From NCBI GenBank assembly GCA_963826795.1, contig CAWGYT010000018.1, positions 186,001 through 250,000 of the forward strand: a stretch of DNA of 64,000 nt, written 5' to 3'. Every line of letters begins with the position of its first letter. Position 1 is the stretch's first letter. A program made the translations under genes and the position numbers. Positions 17,264 to 26,447 of this stretch are shown here, piece by piece. The stretch comes from CAWGYT01 sp963826795. GTDB lineage: Bacteria > Planctomycetota > Planctomycetia > Pirellulales > Pirellulaceae. The notes beneath the pieces are model-generated. The model was not told the DNA's origin. It saw only the letters and a list, made by a program, of their open reading frames with translations, and ran no database searches.

Positions 17264-18862
17264 TCATCGTAGGTCCTCGTTGAACCGCCGCAAGAGGTCA
17301 CGGCCGAGGTACCAATGGTAGGCGGTCTCGGCGTCGATCGGACGGGTCGGGTTGCCCGCGGGCCGCCAGTGGATTTCGGTCGGATCGACGATCACGGTTC
17401 CCCGCATCCCCTCGCGCTCGGCACTCGCCACGACCAGGCGCTGGCCAAAGTACGAGCCGATGAACTCGGGGCCGAATGCGTCGTAGCCCTCTTCCGCAGC
17501 GCGCCGCTGCGCACGATCCAACTCCATCTGCTGCCGCGCCGAGCTTGAATCGATCTCGATCCGACGCAGGTCGTCGTGTTGCACGTGCCAACCCGCGAAG
17601 ACGGCATAAACGTCGATCAGATCAAGTCCCGTCAAGTCAGCGACCTGCGAATGGACCAGTGGACCTGCGATTCCAAGGTTCGCAAACACGCCGTCGGCCA
17701 ACTGATACTCGAAGCGAAACAGAAAACAGGCTTGCGGCTCGTCGTATCCCGGCCAGGACAACGAACGCGAATCGACCAATTCACAATGGTTCGGCGGCAC
17801 TCCCCAAAATTCCGGTTCCGACAGACGTGTCACCAACTCCGCCTCGGCCAACGCCACTTCCGACCGGTACTGGCTCGGCACTTGATCCAAGACACCCAGT
17901 TCGCCGGCGTAGGCCTGCGCCCGCAAGCGGACGGTCGGGTCCGCGGCCAACGCGACCAGCGCCTGCACGCCCGACTCCTCGCCCAAGCGGGCCAGCGCCG
18001 CGGCAGCCTCAATCCGCAGACGACGATGCCCCAGGTCCAGAATCCGATGCAGCTTACCGACCGCCGCGGATTCTCGCACCAGAGCGCAGGTATCGCACAA
18101 CGCGATGACCAACGCCACGCTCTCGGCGACCTGACGGGCCGCTTCCAGATCCGTCACGCCGGCCTCACGGCTCCGCTGCTCAAACCCCTCCAGACGATCG
18201 GCCAACGAGCCCAACAAGGCGACGAGCTGGCTGGCGCGGGGCTGGGCCGGATGCGACGCGAGTCGTCCCTGACGCACAAGATAATTCGTCAAGTCCAACA
18301 CCATGGCCGCCACACCAAGATGCTGCACGGCGTCCAGCAGACGCGGGAAAAGCTCTGAAAAAAAGCCCGGTTTGACACGCCACAGCGGTGTCAGCGCCTC
18401 GACGGCAGCGGCTGAATCCAAGGGAGGATCGGTCGCGACCAGGTCCGCGTACACCGCCCATGCCGGCCCGTCACCGGTCGTGATGAGAAGGGCCAAGAGG
18501 AGTTGCCGAGGCAAATCGGTGCCGGCCCAATCGCGATAGAGCCGCGCGACAAGTTGGGCCGATTCCGCGTCGATGGTGCGCGGTGCTTCGGTCGAGCGGG
18601 GTGCGGCGATCATCAATCGTCGTAACATCGCGGCGACGTCGGCGGCATCGAGCGCCGCCAGGTCCGACTCCGCCGCGAGTCCCCGCAGCGCGTCGCGCAG
18701 TGCACTTGCGTCGCGCGTGACCCACAGAAACGTTTCGTCCGACGACCCCAGCTTATTTTCAGTTCTATGATTGTCGTGATGCAATGATGCGGCAGTCGCA
18801 TGCGACGCGTTGCGGCCGGACACCATCAATCGTTGCAGTAGGTTCGTGATGGGATCAGACAT
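17264..18862 (-). CDS. HEAT-repeat-like hypothetical protein
   Basis: A 532-residue soluble protein. The first two thirds are alpha-helical and Ala/Leu/Arg-rich, with HEAT-like units such as RRLRIEAAAALARLGEESGV and VQALVALAADPTVRLRAQA at about residues 270-320. The last third is different and beta-rich: residues 340-450 contain CFLFRFEYQLADGVFANLGIAGP, ending in RPIDAETAYHWYLGRDLLRRF. No signal peptide or membrane segment. HEAT solenoids bind other proteins or cofactors, but no partner can be named. I do not recognise the C-terminal domain. Upstream lies a long non-coding stretch. Confidence 0.75.
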   Translation of the reverse strand: MSDPITNLLQRLMVSGRNASHATAASLHHDNHRTENKLGSSDETFLWVTRDASALRDALRGLAAESDLAALDAADVAAMLRRLMIAAPRSTEAPRTIDAESAQLVARLYRDWAGTDLPRQLLLALLITTGDGPAWAVYADLVATDPPLDSAAAVEALTPLWRVKPGFFSELFPRLLDAVQHLGVAAMVLDLTNYLVRQGRLASHPAQPRASQLVALLGSLADRLEGFEQRSREAGVTDLEAARQVAESVALVIALCDTCALVRESAAVGKLHRILDLGHRRLRIEAAAALARLGEESGVQALVALAADPTVRLRAQAYAGELGVLDQVPSQYRSEVALAEAELVTRLSEPEFWGVPPNHCELVDSRSLSWPGYDEPQACFLFRFEYQLADGVFANLGIAGPLVHSQVADLTGLDLIDVYAVFAGWHVQHDDLRRIEIDSSSARQQMELDRAQRRAAEEGYDAFGPEFIGSYFGQRLVVASAEREGMRGTVIVDPTEIHWRPAGNPTRPIDAETAYHWYLGRDLLRRFNEDLR

Positions 18863-19545
18863 CAGTTGTTACTCACCGGATGTGGCTGACAAGACAATCA
18901 ACGGCACGCCACCGACGACGCAATTGGGAAAACTTTTTCTCAAGTTCGCAAATTCACCTTGACGAAAGAGAGGCAAACTTGCTTCAATGCGCGAAGTTAG
19001 TAAGAACAAGCGGACGAGTGGCCACCGTGATGCAGTTCTCAACGCACGCGAGAACGGATGACGCAACGCATCATCAGCCGTCCGACGATCAAGGGCAAGC
19101 CGAAACCAAGCCCGTAACAGAACACGAAGGAACGAAGACGCAGCGCGAACGGCTGCAGGCGATTGAGCGACCTTTGTTCGCGAGCCTTTCCGAGAACCCG
19201 GTCGAGACCAGGGAGTCCCACGCGACGAACTCGATTCAAGCCACGCGCCGCGGCCAGCTGGCACTTTGATTCGCGCTGGCAGGCTGGTTTGCAGAGTGGA
19301 CCGGAACTCCGCGAGATGGGGCAGCGGCCCCGACCGAGATACGAGGCAATCGATCGGAGTAGCGAACCGGGGCTGAACAGCTCTCGACATTCATACACTC
19401 ACAACTGAACCACGGGTGACACGGAAACCGATCCCTGTCGCCTGCTGCTTGTTTCGTTCGGATCCAAGCGGCTTCCCTCTCTAGGTACCCGGAGGGAAGA
19501 AATCGCACGGGTATGCAGGGTACCTTACCAAGAGGAGCCATCAAG
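18863..19545. other. intergenic region and leader of the histone H1-like gene
   Basis: About 680 bases without a convincing gene. The open frames here lack family resemblance and good starts. The last 75 bases form the leader of the H1-like gene and contain two alternative hairpins: CTTCCCTC/GAGGGAAG (19472-19499) and AGGTACCC/GGGTACCT (19483-19490 with 19518-19525), which overlap and cannot form together. Confidence 0.6.
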
Positions 19546-19818
19546 ATGGCAAAGACGAAGAAGGTCGCGAAGAAGTCGGCAAAGAAGAAGACGGCCAAGC
19601 GGTCCCCCAAGGCCGCTCCCAAGAAGGCAGCCAAAAAGAAGGGCGCCAAGAAGGCCGTGAAGCGTTCGCCGAAAAAGAAGGCGGCCAAGAAGAAGGCAGC
19701 CAAGAAGTCGGCCGCCAAGAAGTCGGTGAAGCGTTCGCCGAAGAAGAAGGCGGCCAAGAAGAAGACTGCCAAGAAGAAGACCGCCCGCAAAACGGCGGCT
19801 CCCGGCACGACCGCCTAG
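19546..19818 (+). CDS. lysine-rich histone H1-like DNA-binding protein
   Basis: A 90-residue protein made almost entirely of Lys, Ala, Arg, Ser and Pro. Short modules repeat: AKKKAAKK-type runs spaced by KRSPKK (three copies). It resembles the C-terminal tail of eukaryotic histone H1 and bacterial Hc1/AlgP-like proteins, and would bind DNA and compact the nucleoid. There is no globular domain. ATG 19546 has GAGGAG 8 bases upstream; a start at 19513 is open but out of place. Codon use is strongly AAG-biased for lysine. A probable terminator follows, so it is a single-gene unit. Confidence 0.9.
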   Translation: MAKTKKVAKKSAKKKTAKRSPKAAPKKAAKKKGAKKAVKRSPKKKAAKKKAAKKSAAKKSVKRSPKKKAAKKKTAKKKTARKTAAPGTTA

Positions 19819-19851
19819 TTCCGCGACCCGGACCCCAAGTCACAACGAGAC

Positions 19852-19897
19852 AGGCCGGCCGCGATCGAACGGACACGAGCGCGCCGGCCTATTATTT
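19852..19897 (+). terminator. probable terminator of the histone-like gene
   Basis: AGGCCGGC (19852-19859) pairs with GCCGGCCT (19883-19890) over a 23-base loop that is itself partly paired (CGCG..CGCG), followed by ATTATTT. The T-tract is imperfect, so efficiency is uncertain. Confidence 0.6.
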
Positions 19898-20023
19898 GCG
19901 CTGGCGGCGCTAAAATCTGAGGTGAACTGGTTAGGTCGAGCTGGTCCTGGTGCCCAGCCGAGCTGGGAGCGACTACAATAGCGAGGAGTCTTTCCCCCGT
20001 CGCCCAACTAGATTGAGGCCAAA

Positions 20024-21328
20024 TTGCCCTCTTCATCGCCCCTCACGCCGCCTTCCGAAGAAGTAACCGAGCCGATGTCGCAGCCAGCGCCCAGCGATTT
20101 CGCGAGTCTCCACCTCTCCGATGAAATGATGGCGGCACTCCAAGCTGCGAGTTACACCGCGCCCACCCCCATTCAATCCGCCCTGATCCCGTTGGCCTTG
20201 GAAGAGCACGACGTCGTGGGGCAGGCTCGGACGGGGACCGGGAAGACCGCCGCGTTTGTGATCCCGATTCTGGAACTGATCGACCTCGACGACCGCAGCA
20301 AGGCGCCCCAGGCGCTGATCCTCGTGCCGACTCGCGAACTGGCCGTCCAAGTCAAGGACGAGGTCGAAAAACTCTCCCACGGACTCAAGGTCCGCTGCGT
20401 CGCGATCTATGGGGGCACTCCGATCCGTGGGCAGCTGGCGAAACTGCAACGCGGTGTGCATATCGTCGTCGGCACGCCCGGCCGCGTGCTGGATCATCTC
20501 TCCCGCAGGACGCTCAACCTGGACAGTATTGATTGCGTCGTGATGGACGAGGCCGATCGCATGCTGGATGTCGGTTTCCGGCCCGATATGGAAAAAATCC
20601 TCCGCCGCTGCCCCCAGGATCGTCAGACCCTGCTGCTCAGCGCCACCATGCCGCCTCCCGTCCAGCGTTTGGCGGAACGGTACATGCGTGAGCCGAAAAC
20701 TCTAAACTGCTCCGAAAACGAGATGACCGTCGAAACCATCGAGCAGCATTATTTCACGGTTGACAACGACCGGAAATTCGAACTGCTGGTGCGGTTAATG
20801 CACCGCGAGAAACCTCGGCAGGCGATCATTTTTTGCCGTACAAAACGAGGAGCGCAGCGCGTCTTCGAAAAGCTCAGCAGGAAGTTCGAAGGCGTCGGCT
20901 GCATGCATGGCGACATGCCTCAGCGCGAACGGGATCGGGTGATGGGCAAGTTCCGCAAAGAGGCGGTGCAATTCATGGTGTCGACCGACGTGATGGGTCG
21001 AGGCATCGACATCACGCATATTTCGCACATCGTCAATTTTGATATTCCGACGTTCTCCGACGACTATGTGCACCGCGTGGGAAGGACGGGACGGATGGGC
21101 CGGGAAGGCGTGGCCTTCACCTTCGTGACGCCCGAAGAGGGCAACGAGCTGACGAAGATCGAGCAGCGAATCGATCGGCTGTTACTCCGTGATGAGATCG
21201 AAGGGTTCCTCCTGACACAACCCGTGACGGCAATGGCCGAGACCACCGTCACGCCGGAAGACAAGCGGGAAGTCCCCGATACGTTGAAGCGGGGTCCGTC
21301 CCGTCGTCGACACAAGCGGGCCCTTTAG
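20024..21328 (+). CDS. DEAD-box ATP-dependent RNA helicase
   Basis: All helicase motifs are visible: Q-motif (SYTAPTPIQ), motif I ARTGTGKT, Ia PTRELAVQ, Ib GTPGRVLDHL, II DEAD, III SAT, IV AIIFCRTKRGAQR, V STDVMGRGIDI, VI HRVGRTGR. The 434-residue length fits a minimal helicase with a short basic tail (RGPSRRRHKRA), as in RhlE/CshA-like proteins acting in ribosome assembly or mRNA decay. The frame starts at TTG 20024 with GAGG 6 bases upstream; ATG 20075 (MSQPAPSDF) is an alternative that loses only an unstructured lead. It is alone on the plus strand. Confidence 0.94.
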   Translation: MPSSSPLTPPSEEVTEPMSQPAPSDFASLHLSDEMMAALQAASYTAPTPIQSALIPLALEEHDVVGQARTGTGKTAAFVIPILELIDLDDRSKAPQALILVPTRELAVQVKDEVEKLSHGLKVRCVAIYGGTPIRGQLAKLQRGVHIVVGTPGRVLDHLSRRTLNLDSIDCVVMDEADRMLDVGFRPDMEKILRRCPQDRQTLLLSATMPPPVQRLAERYMREPKTLNCSENEMTVETIEQHYFTVDNDRKFELLVRLMHREKPRQAIIFCRTKRGAQRVFEKLSRKFEGVGCMHGDMPQRERDRVMGKFRKEAVQFMVSTDVMGRGIDITHISHIVNFDIPTFSDDYVHRVGRTGRMGREGVAFTFVTPEEGNELTKIEQRIDRLLLRDEIEGFLLTQPVTAMAETTVTPEDKREVPDTLKRGPSRRRHKRAL

Positions 21329-21909
21329 CCGCTCGGCCCACGGGCGACACGGTTGCCCTCGCCAAACTCACGATTCCTTCGGCCGTGGGTCGCCTTTTTC
21401 TGGGGTCGGCAGTCGCGCGTCGCGCCCACTCGGCGGAGATGGATAGGGGGTGTCTACCGGGGCGATTTCGGCCGGCCGATTCCGCTTGGCCTTGGACCAA
21501 CAAGCGTTTTCGGGATTCCGCCCCACGCTTGTAATGCATTCCGTGCGGAGCTCGACGGTGTCGGCTGGATCCCGCGACGGATCAAAAAAAATCTTTCCCC
21601 GATCCACTGTAAGGCGAAGATGAGGATGCAATCGAAACGAATTCCACCCGGAGCGAGGGTGACCCGGAGGGCGATGGGGATTTCACGTCCGCCGACTTGG
21701 TGGCCGCGCTCCAGGACGGCGGATTTGAGGTCGGGCCCCGGCCGGCCAGGCTGTCCGCCGTTCCCGAGCCTTTAGCCTTGCTGCTAACTCTCCTCGGGAC
21801 GCTCTCGTGGACGATGGCGCGTCTCGGCGAATGTCAACCGGCGAGGATACCAGGTGGAGCCGCCCCGGTCCTCTGGGGGCGCGGGGGGTGTAAGGACGGG
21901 GCACACGCC
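21329..21909. other. intergenic region without recognised genes
   Basis: About 580 bases between the helicase and the end of the membrane-protein gene on the opposite strand. Both neighbours point into it, so it should hold their terminators, but no clean hairpin with a T-tract was found. An A8 run at 21586-21593 is the only low-complexity feature. Open frames here show no family resemblance. Confidence 0.5.
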
Positions 21910-23334
21910 TCACGCCGCCTTGTGAGATGCCACGACGGACAACCGGCGCGGCAGCCAGCCCTCGGCAAGAACCGTCAGCGCGACGCGGTCCTCAAGATTC
22001 GGGCGGAAGATCGTCAGCAACATCGTGGGTAAATACCAAGCCATGTAGGTCCCACCGCCGTAACCATGCCAGAACTGTGTGGCCACCATCACGGCGGCCG
22101 AGCAACTGAGCAAGGTACCCAGATTTTTTTGGGCCGGCCAGAGTGACATGCTGCTGGCCAACGCAATGAACGCGGCCAGCACGGGAATTCGGTAATAGGA
22201 ACTCCAGCCCCCTAATGACTCGTCCCAAATGCCTTGCAAATGATTCATCGCCGGCGGCAGCAGGCCAAACATCAATCGCACGTTGTGCACGACATCGTCG
22301 GACGACAACAATACGAAGAGCAGCGCCACCAAGAACGTAACGACACCAGCCACGAACCGCAGCAGGCCACGGGGCCAGTAAAAGCTCAGCCAGAGCGGCA
22401 ATAGAAAGAGCGGATAATAGGTGATCCCCGCGGCGAGTCCCAGGAAGGCCCCCGACGCGAACGGCCGCCGATAGCAGAGCACTGCCCAGACCAAGCTCGC
22501 CGCCGGCAGAACGTGCTTGATCTGATTCGTCATCAGCGCCGTGTAAGGCAGCATCAAGTACAACGTCGCCGCTCCAATCCCCATCACGATGTTATCGAAA
22601 TGGCGATACCCGACCAGGACCATCCCGACAACCACGGTCAGATGCGCGACGATCACGAGCACCTTCTTCGCGGGGGAAGGCAAGCGTGACAAGAGGGCGT
22701 AGCCCGGACCGTCCGACGAAAAATCGTCCGCCGCCACCTCCGATCCACCCTCCGCGAGTCCCGTCCGTGGCGCGGCCTGAACGACCGGTTCGTCAACGGG
22801 TTGGCTGATCACATTGGCCGTCAGAAATACGAACAGAGAGCAGCCGATGAACGTCAAACCACCCGCCGAAAGATTGGGTTCTAGCAACGGTCGACGCACC
22901 ATGGTCGGATCTGCCAGGAGGCGAACCAGGACCATCCCGCCGACGCAGAACAACCAAAGATAGCCGTACTTTTCGACCCGGGCGGCGCGGGTCAGCCGAT
23001 CCGGTTCGAGATCGGGGTTGAGCTCCGAGTTCGCGGCGTCGGCAGCTGCCTCGCCCGTGGGCAACTCGCCCGCGGGGACCATGGGTCGCTCGGCCGAATC
23101 GCTCGCAACGTCAGCCTCCACGGCGACGCGTCCCTCCTGCCCAAGATCGGCTTCCAGTTTCCCGTAGTGCAGAAATAGGAGCCCCGGCGCCAACAGGATC
23201 AGCAGGATCAAATCGAGATTACGTACACTCCACAGCCGGCTGAATTTGAAGAACAGGCCGATTGTCAGCAAGGACGACAAGTAGAACCAAGTCGCGGGCT
23301 CGACAGGATGATAGTAGTAAAGAAAATGACTCAT
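21910..23334 (-). CDS. polytopic membrane protein, possible GT-C type glycosyltransferase or planctomycete-specific
   Basis: A 474-residue protein with about ten hydrophobic segments, two near the N-terminus, then a soluble acidic loop (about residues 70-120), and the rest in the second half. Motifs such as HVLPAASLVWAVLCYRRPF and ITYYPLFLLPLWLSFYW resemble the membrane parts of DUF2029/GT87 mannosyltransferase-like proteins, where a helix-rich domain binds a polyprenyl-phosphate sugar. No clear catalytic acid pair is visible in the first loop, so an enzymatic role is uncertain. The C-terminus is cytoplasmic and basic. ATG 23334 (MSHFLYYY) fits better than the longer start at 23352. No adjacent cell-wall genes. 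Confidence 0.75.
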   Translation of the reverse strand: MSHFLYYYHPVEPATWFYLSSLLTIGLFFKFSRLWSVRNLDLILLILLAPGLLFLHYGKLEADLGQEGRVAVEADVASDSAERPMVPAGELPTGEAAADAANSELNPDLEPDRLTRAARVEKYGYLWLFCVGGMVLVRLLADPTMVRRPLLEPNLSAGGLTFIGCSLFVFLTANVISQPVDEPVVQAAPRTGLAEGGSEVAADDFSSDGPGYALLSRLPSPAKKVLVIVAHLTVVVGMVLVGYRHFDNIVMGIGAATLYLMLPYTALMTNQIKHVLPAASLVWAVLCYRRPFASGAFLGLAAGITYYPLFLLPLWLSFYWPRGLLRFVAGVVTFLVALLFVLLSSDDVVHNVRLMFGLLPPAMNHLQGIWDESLGGWSSYYRIPVLAAFIALASSMSLWPAQKNLGTLLSCSAAVMVATQFWHGYGGGTYMAWYLPTMLLTIFRPNLEDRVALTVLAEGWLPRRLSVVASHKAA

Positions 23335-23506
23335 TGTCCGAGAGACAGCCAAAGTGCCTCGTTGCCGTAGGCCGGTCTGCGCAAATCACACGTACCGCGC
23401 CTATCTCAAGCATAAGAATATCGGATCGACAACCCTTCCTTCAAGCGACGTGCCGCCCCCGCAACCGCAGAAACGGGACGAATATTAATTCCGCCGAGCG
23501 TCGCCG

Positions 23507-24355
23507 TTAGAATCGGCCCAGTGCCCCTGGATTTTCCGGATCCCGATCGCCCGTTGGCGCGCGCCGCGCTGGCCATTCGTCCCAATCGCGAAACATTCCC
23601 TCGGTGTCATCCGTCAGGGAAAGCAGGCGAGCCTGCCAATTGCTGAGCATCGGGCCGCTCTGACGAAATAACTCGGGGCCCCACGCCCCCAGAATCGCCT
23701 CCTGCGCCCGACGATGCTGTTCCACGTGATTCGGCCACACCCGCGTCGAGTCTCGCATCCCGACTTCGATCGCCGCCCGCACTAGCGCCCCACCCGAACC
23801 GTTGGACTCGAAACCCCCGCAGCGAAAATTCCCCAACCGCTGACAGTCGAAGCAATAGAAACGGGTGCCAGCGGTGTCACCGGCGAACGACAACAACAAG
23901 TCCGTCCACCGCTCGACGTTCACCCGCACTCGATTCAGTCGCGCGGCGGGTAAGACCCCGCGCTGTCGCCCGCGGAGCAGCAAGTTCAGGACGCGCTGTC
24001 GTGCATCCAGGTGGCCCCGAAAGATACCTCGGCCAATCGGCCCATATTCCTGCAATCCGTGACGTTCATCGGAGGCCTCCAGAACGGCGGCCCAGACCCG
24101 CGTCACGGCCTCGCTCACCAGGACCTCTTCCAACAAGGGCCACCACCGCGCCCACAGCACCGGGGCGGTGTCGTCCGTCCGCTCGAACTGGTCGGTGCAT
24201 TGCCTCAAGGAGCGCCCCCAAAGGTCCATCAGGCCGCGTGACGCCACCCAATACCGTTGGAGATACGTTTCAGAAAGGCGACGACTGGTGGACGAGATGA
24301 CGGCCAAACGATCGGCCAGCGTGACGGCGAAATCGAGCAACTCGCGACTGTGCAT
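23507..24355 (-). CDS. conserved hypothetical protein
   Basis: A 282-residue soluble, mostly helical protein starting MHSRELLDFAVTLADRLAVISS. Tryptophan and arginine are frequent (ARWWPLLEEV, VNVERWTDLLLS). A short Cys motif FYCFDCQRLGNFRCGG in the middle could hold a metal or disulfide. No signal peptide or membrane segment. I cannot assign a family or function. It is followed by non-coding DNA on both sides, so it is likely monocistronic. Confidence 0.65.
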   Translation of the reverse strand: MHSRELLDFAVTLADRLAVISSTSRRLSETYLQRYWVASRGLMDLWGRSLRQCTDQFERTDDTAPVLWARWWPLLEEVLVSEAVTRVWAAVLEASDERHGLQEYGPIGRGIFRGHLDARQRVLNLLLRGRQRGVLPAARLNRVRVNVERWTDLLLSFAGDTAGTRFYCFDCQRLGNFRCGGFESNGSGGALVRAAIEVGMRDSTRVWPNHVEQHRRAQEAILGAWGPELFRQSGPMLSNWQARLLSLTDDTEGMFRDWDEWPARRAPTGDRDPENPGALGRF

Positions 24356-24648
24356 GGGCAATGTGGGGGACGGAGGAATCGACGGTCAAAGGACGTCGAT
24401 CCTGTAAAGCAACCCCAATGCCAATCAAACACCAATTCCGTTTCCGGGGCGGAAGCCTCGTGCTTGAAGACGTTTCGGAGACCTGACCGCCCGTGTGGCG
24501 CCGCGGGACAAAAGCCGCTGTCGAGAAAAGTCATCACGTGCGCGGCTTGAGGACGCAAAAACTCACAAGGTGGACGCCCCGCCACCGACGCCCCGCCACC
24601 GGAGATTCGGTCTGACGGAGATGCTTCGCCGCGAACTCGACACGTTGG

Positions 24649-25257
24649 TTAGCGACGAGGATAAACACCCTTAGCTGACACGACGAGATTACCCAAAGCG
24701 TCGATCGACGCCACACCCCGCACGACGACCAACTGGCCTTCCTCGATCTGGAACAATTGGCGGGCATCTAGCGGCACAACGGTTCCGTCCTCGGCCACCA
24801 CGCGAACCACCGCCGTCATATCGGCGGCCTTCTTTTTCTCGGCTTGGCAAAAGGGACAATTGTCTTGCTCGTGGCCACTCCCGTGATCATGGTTCGGAAT
24901 CTCGGCCGCGACGTCCATCATGACAAACGCCGCCTGACCTGGGTCCCAGGTCTGATTGGGCCCAGCGCCGACGCGTCCCACGACGACGAAGTCCTGATCG
25001 GCCGGGTTGTGGTCAGGTGGGTTGGCGTCGGTCGGGTTGGCGTCGGCTGGGTTGTGGTCGGCGGACGCGTCTTGGCGAGCGTCGTCGGTCGGGTTGGCCA
25101 GCAAGGCCCGAACTTCGATCACGCCCAGTGCCCCAGCCGGCTCTTCGCCCAACAGATATTTCTGACGTTGCTCCGCCAGGGCCGGATCCTCGGCACGTTG
25201 GCATCCGGCAACCATCGCCAACCCCAGCAACAGACCCATCCATGCCCGTCGGCCCAT
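24649..25257 (-). CDS. lipoprotein with NPxD repeats and a CPFC site
   Basis: A 202-residue lipoprotein: the signal peptide ends at LAMVAGC (lipobox, Cys19). After a helical region (ALAEQRQKYLLGEEP) comes an Asn/Pro/Asp repeat, four in-frame units of five residues of the NPADx type, from a 15-bp DNA repeat at 25004-25063. The C-terminal half (about 88-200) is beta-rich, like an OB fold, with HDHGSGHEQDNCPFC in a loop, a likely metal site combining several histidines with two cysteines. It probably sits on the periplasmic face. ATG 25257 follows AGGAG by 8 bases. It stands directly downstream of the sigma factor pair but with a gap of 43 bases, so it may belong to the same operon. Function unknown. 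Confidence 0.75.
   Translation of the reverse strand: MGRRAWMGLLLGLAMVAGCQRAEDPALAEQRQKYLLGEEPAGALGVIEVRALLANPTDDARQDASADHNPADANPTDANPPDHNPADQDFVVVGRVGAGPNQTWDPGQAAFVMMDVAAEIPNHDHGSGHEQDNCPFCQAEKKKAADMTAVVRVVAEDGTVVPLDARQLFQIEEGQLVVVRGVASIDALGNLVVSAKGVYPRR
25004..25063. repeat. 15-bp tandem repeat, 4 copies
   Basis: Units start at 25004, 25019, 25034 and 25049 and share GGGTTG at the start, with variation in the last nine bases. They encode the NPxD repeat of the lipoprotein on the minus strand, always in frame. Confidence 0.9.
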
Positions 25258-25299
25258 CTCGATCGACTCCTGTCCATGCCCTGGAAAAGCAAAACTCGG

Positions 25300-26439
25300 T
25301 CAGCGTATCACTTCGACGTCATTCGATTCCGCGTCATTTTCGGCCAAGGGGGACACATAGCTGGGAGCCAGCACGCAGTCTTCTCGCCCCAGGCCCGCCC
25401 TGACTTTGCCAAGATCGTTTTGGAAGAGGTCATCGTCCGGGTGCCCTGGACGCGACCGCGTCGCGACAAATCGCACGCCGCCGTCCTGGAACAAGACGTT
25501 TTGACCTCGTCCGTGCGTCCCAATTGTCGCATTGCGAGTTTTGTCGAAAGGGGCGTCCGCCAAGATCGCGTACTGCTTGCGGCCCTCGTTCCGAATCCCC
25601 TGCAAGCGACCATTTTCGACGAAGCCGATGGAGTACGCGTAGTCGCCTCCCATCGTGTGATGAATGCGGACGAGTTTCGGACCTTGCGCCTGAGCAATCT
25701 CATGGAGCGACGGCATTTGCAGGGCAACCGTGCTGCCTTTCGCCGGGCACAGAAAAACCCGACCGTCGTTGATCAACCCTTTTTCGACCAGCATCGGGGC
25801 ATAAAACCCCGCCGCGGCATAATTGCCCCGGGCCGGGACAACCGGGAAGTAGCCCCCTTGCTCCTGACTAAACTGCAGCATCGCCGTTCCCAGCTGCCGC
25901 ATATTGTTCTGACAGGCGGCCAACTGAGCGTGATGTCGGCTGTTGGCAATCGCCGGAAAGAAAAGGCAGGCCACTGCCAAACAGACACCTGCCGCGACAA
26001 AGAAATCGGCCCGCGTCCAGCTCAACTGAGACGGGGCCGAATCCAAACAATTGGAACCCCACTGCGCCGAGTGCGTTCCGGCCGCAGCTGGCGAAATCGG
26101 TGTCGGCTCGCGATCCTGATCGGAGACGAAGTCACCGCCCGGTCGGGACGGGGTTTTCGTCCCCAAGCGAGCCGCCGGATCGGTCGCAGAATCGACCATT
26201 CGCCCCAGACCCGACTCGCAATCAGCTCCGGTCAGCACCGCAACCTGCCGGCATGTCCGTTCGGCCAAGCCGCTTGGGGGCGGCACGCTTTCGCGGGCCC
26301 GACAAAGTGGGTGCAGGCAGCGTTCAATTCGCTGAATTTGTTCTTGCAGCCGCGGATCTCGTTCGATCTTTTGGCGGATTTCCTGGTGCTCGACAACATC
26401 GAGCGCCCCTACCACAAATCCAATCAGGTCGTCTTGCAT
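25300..26439 (-). CDS. membrane-bound sigma-factor partner with a pseudopilin-like H-X9-DG region
   Basis: A 379-residue protein encoded right after the ECF sigma gene (8 bases apart). Residues 1-90 are cytoplasmic, with CLHPLCRARES and RTCRQVAVL, resembling the N-terminus of planctomycete anti-sigma factors without the standard HxxxCxxC zinc motif. After an acidic linker comes one membrane segment (about 145-168). Next is ACQNNMRQLGTAMLQF, the conserved start of the DUF1559/prepilin-like family, and near the C-terminus a variant of its H-X9-DG mark (HGRGQNVLFQDGGVRFV). The order suggests a sensor whose outer domain is pseudopilin-like and whose inner part may hold the sigma factor. The anti-sigma role is inference from operon position. 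Confidence 0.75.
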   Translation of the reverse strand: MQDDLIGFVVGALDVVEHQEIRQKIERDPRLQEQIQRIERCLHPLCRARESVPPPSGLAERTCRQVAVLTGADCESGLGRMVDSATDPAARLGTKTPSRPGGDFVSDQDREPTPISPAAAGTHSAQWGSNCLDSAPSQLSWTRADFFVAAGVCLAVACLFFPAIANSRHHAQLAACQNNMRQLGTAMLQFSQEQGGYFPVVPARGNYAAAGFYAPMLVEKGLINDGRVFLCPAKGSTVALQMPSLHEIAQAQGPKLVRIHHTMGGDYAYSIGFVENGRLQGIRNEGRKQYAILADAPFDKTRNATIGTHGRGQNVLFQDGGVRFVATRSRPGHPDDDLFQNDLGKVRAGLGREDCVLAPSYVSPLAENDAESNDVEVIR

Positions 26440-26447
26440 TGCTGCTC

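Noticed and set aside
18869..19390. 173-residue minus-strand frame upstream of the HEAT gene
   Set aside because: No recognisable domain, no good ribosome binding site, composition typical of non-coding GC-rich DNA.
19236..19808. 190-residue minus-strand frame across the histone-like gene
   Set aside because: It is the complement of the lysine codons (Phe/Leu/Ala runs), an artefact of repeats, not a membrane protein.
21353..21775. 140-residue plus-strand frame after the helicase
   Set aside because: No family resemblance, no ribosome binding site; the overlapping frames on the other strand are equally good.
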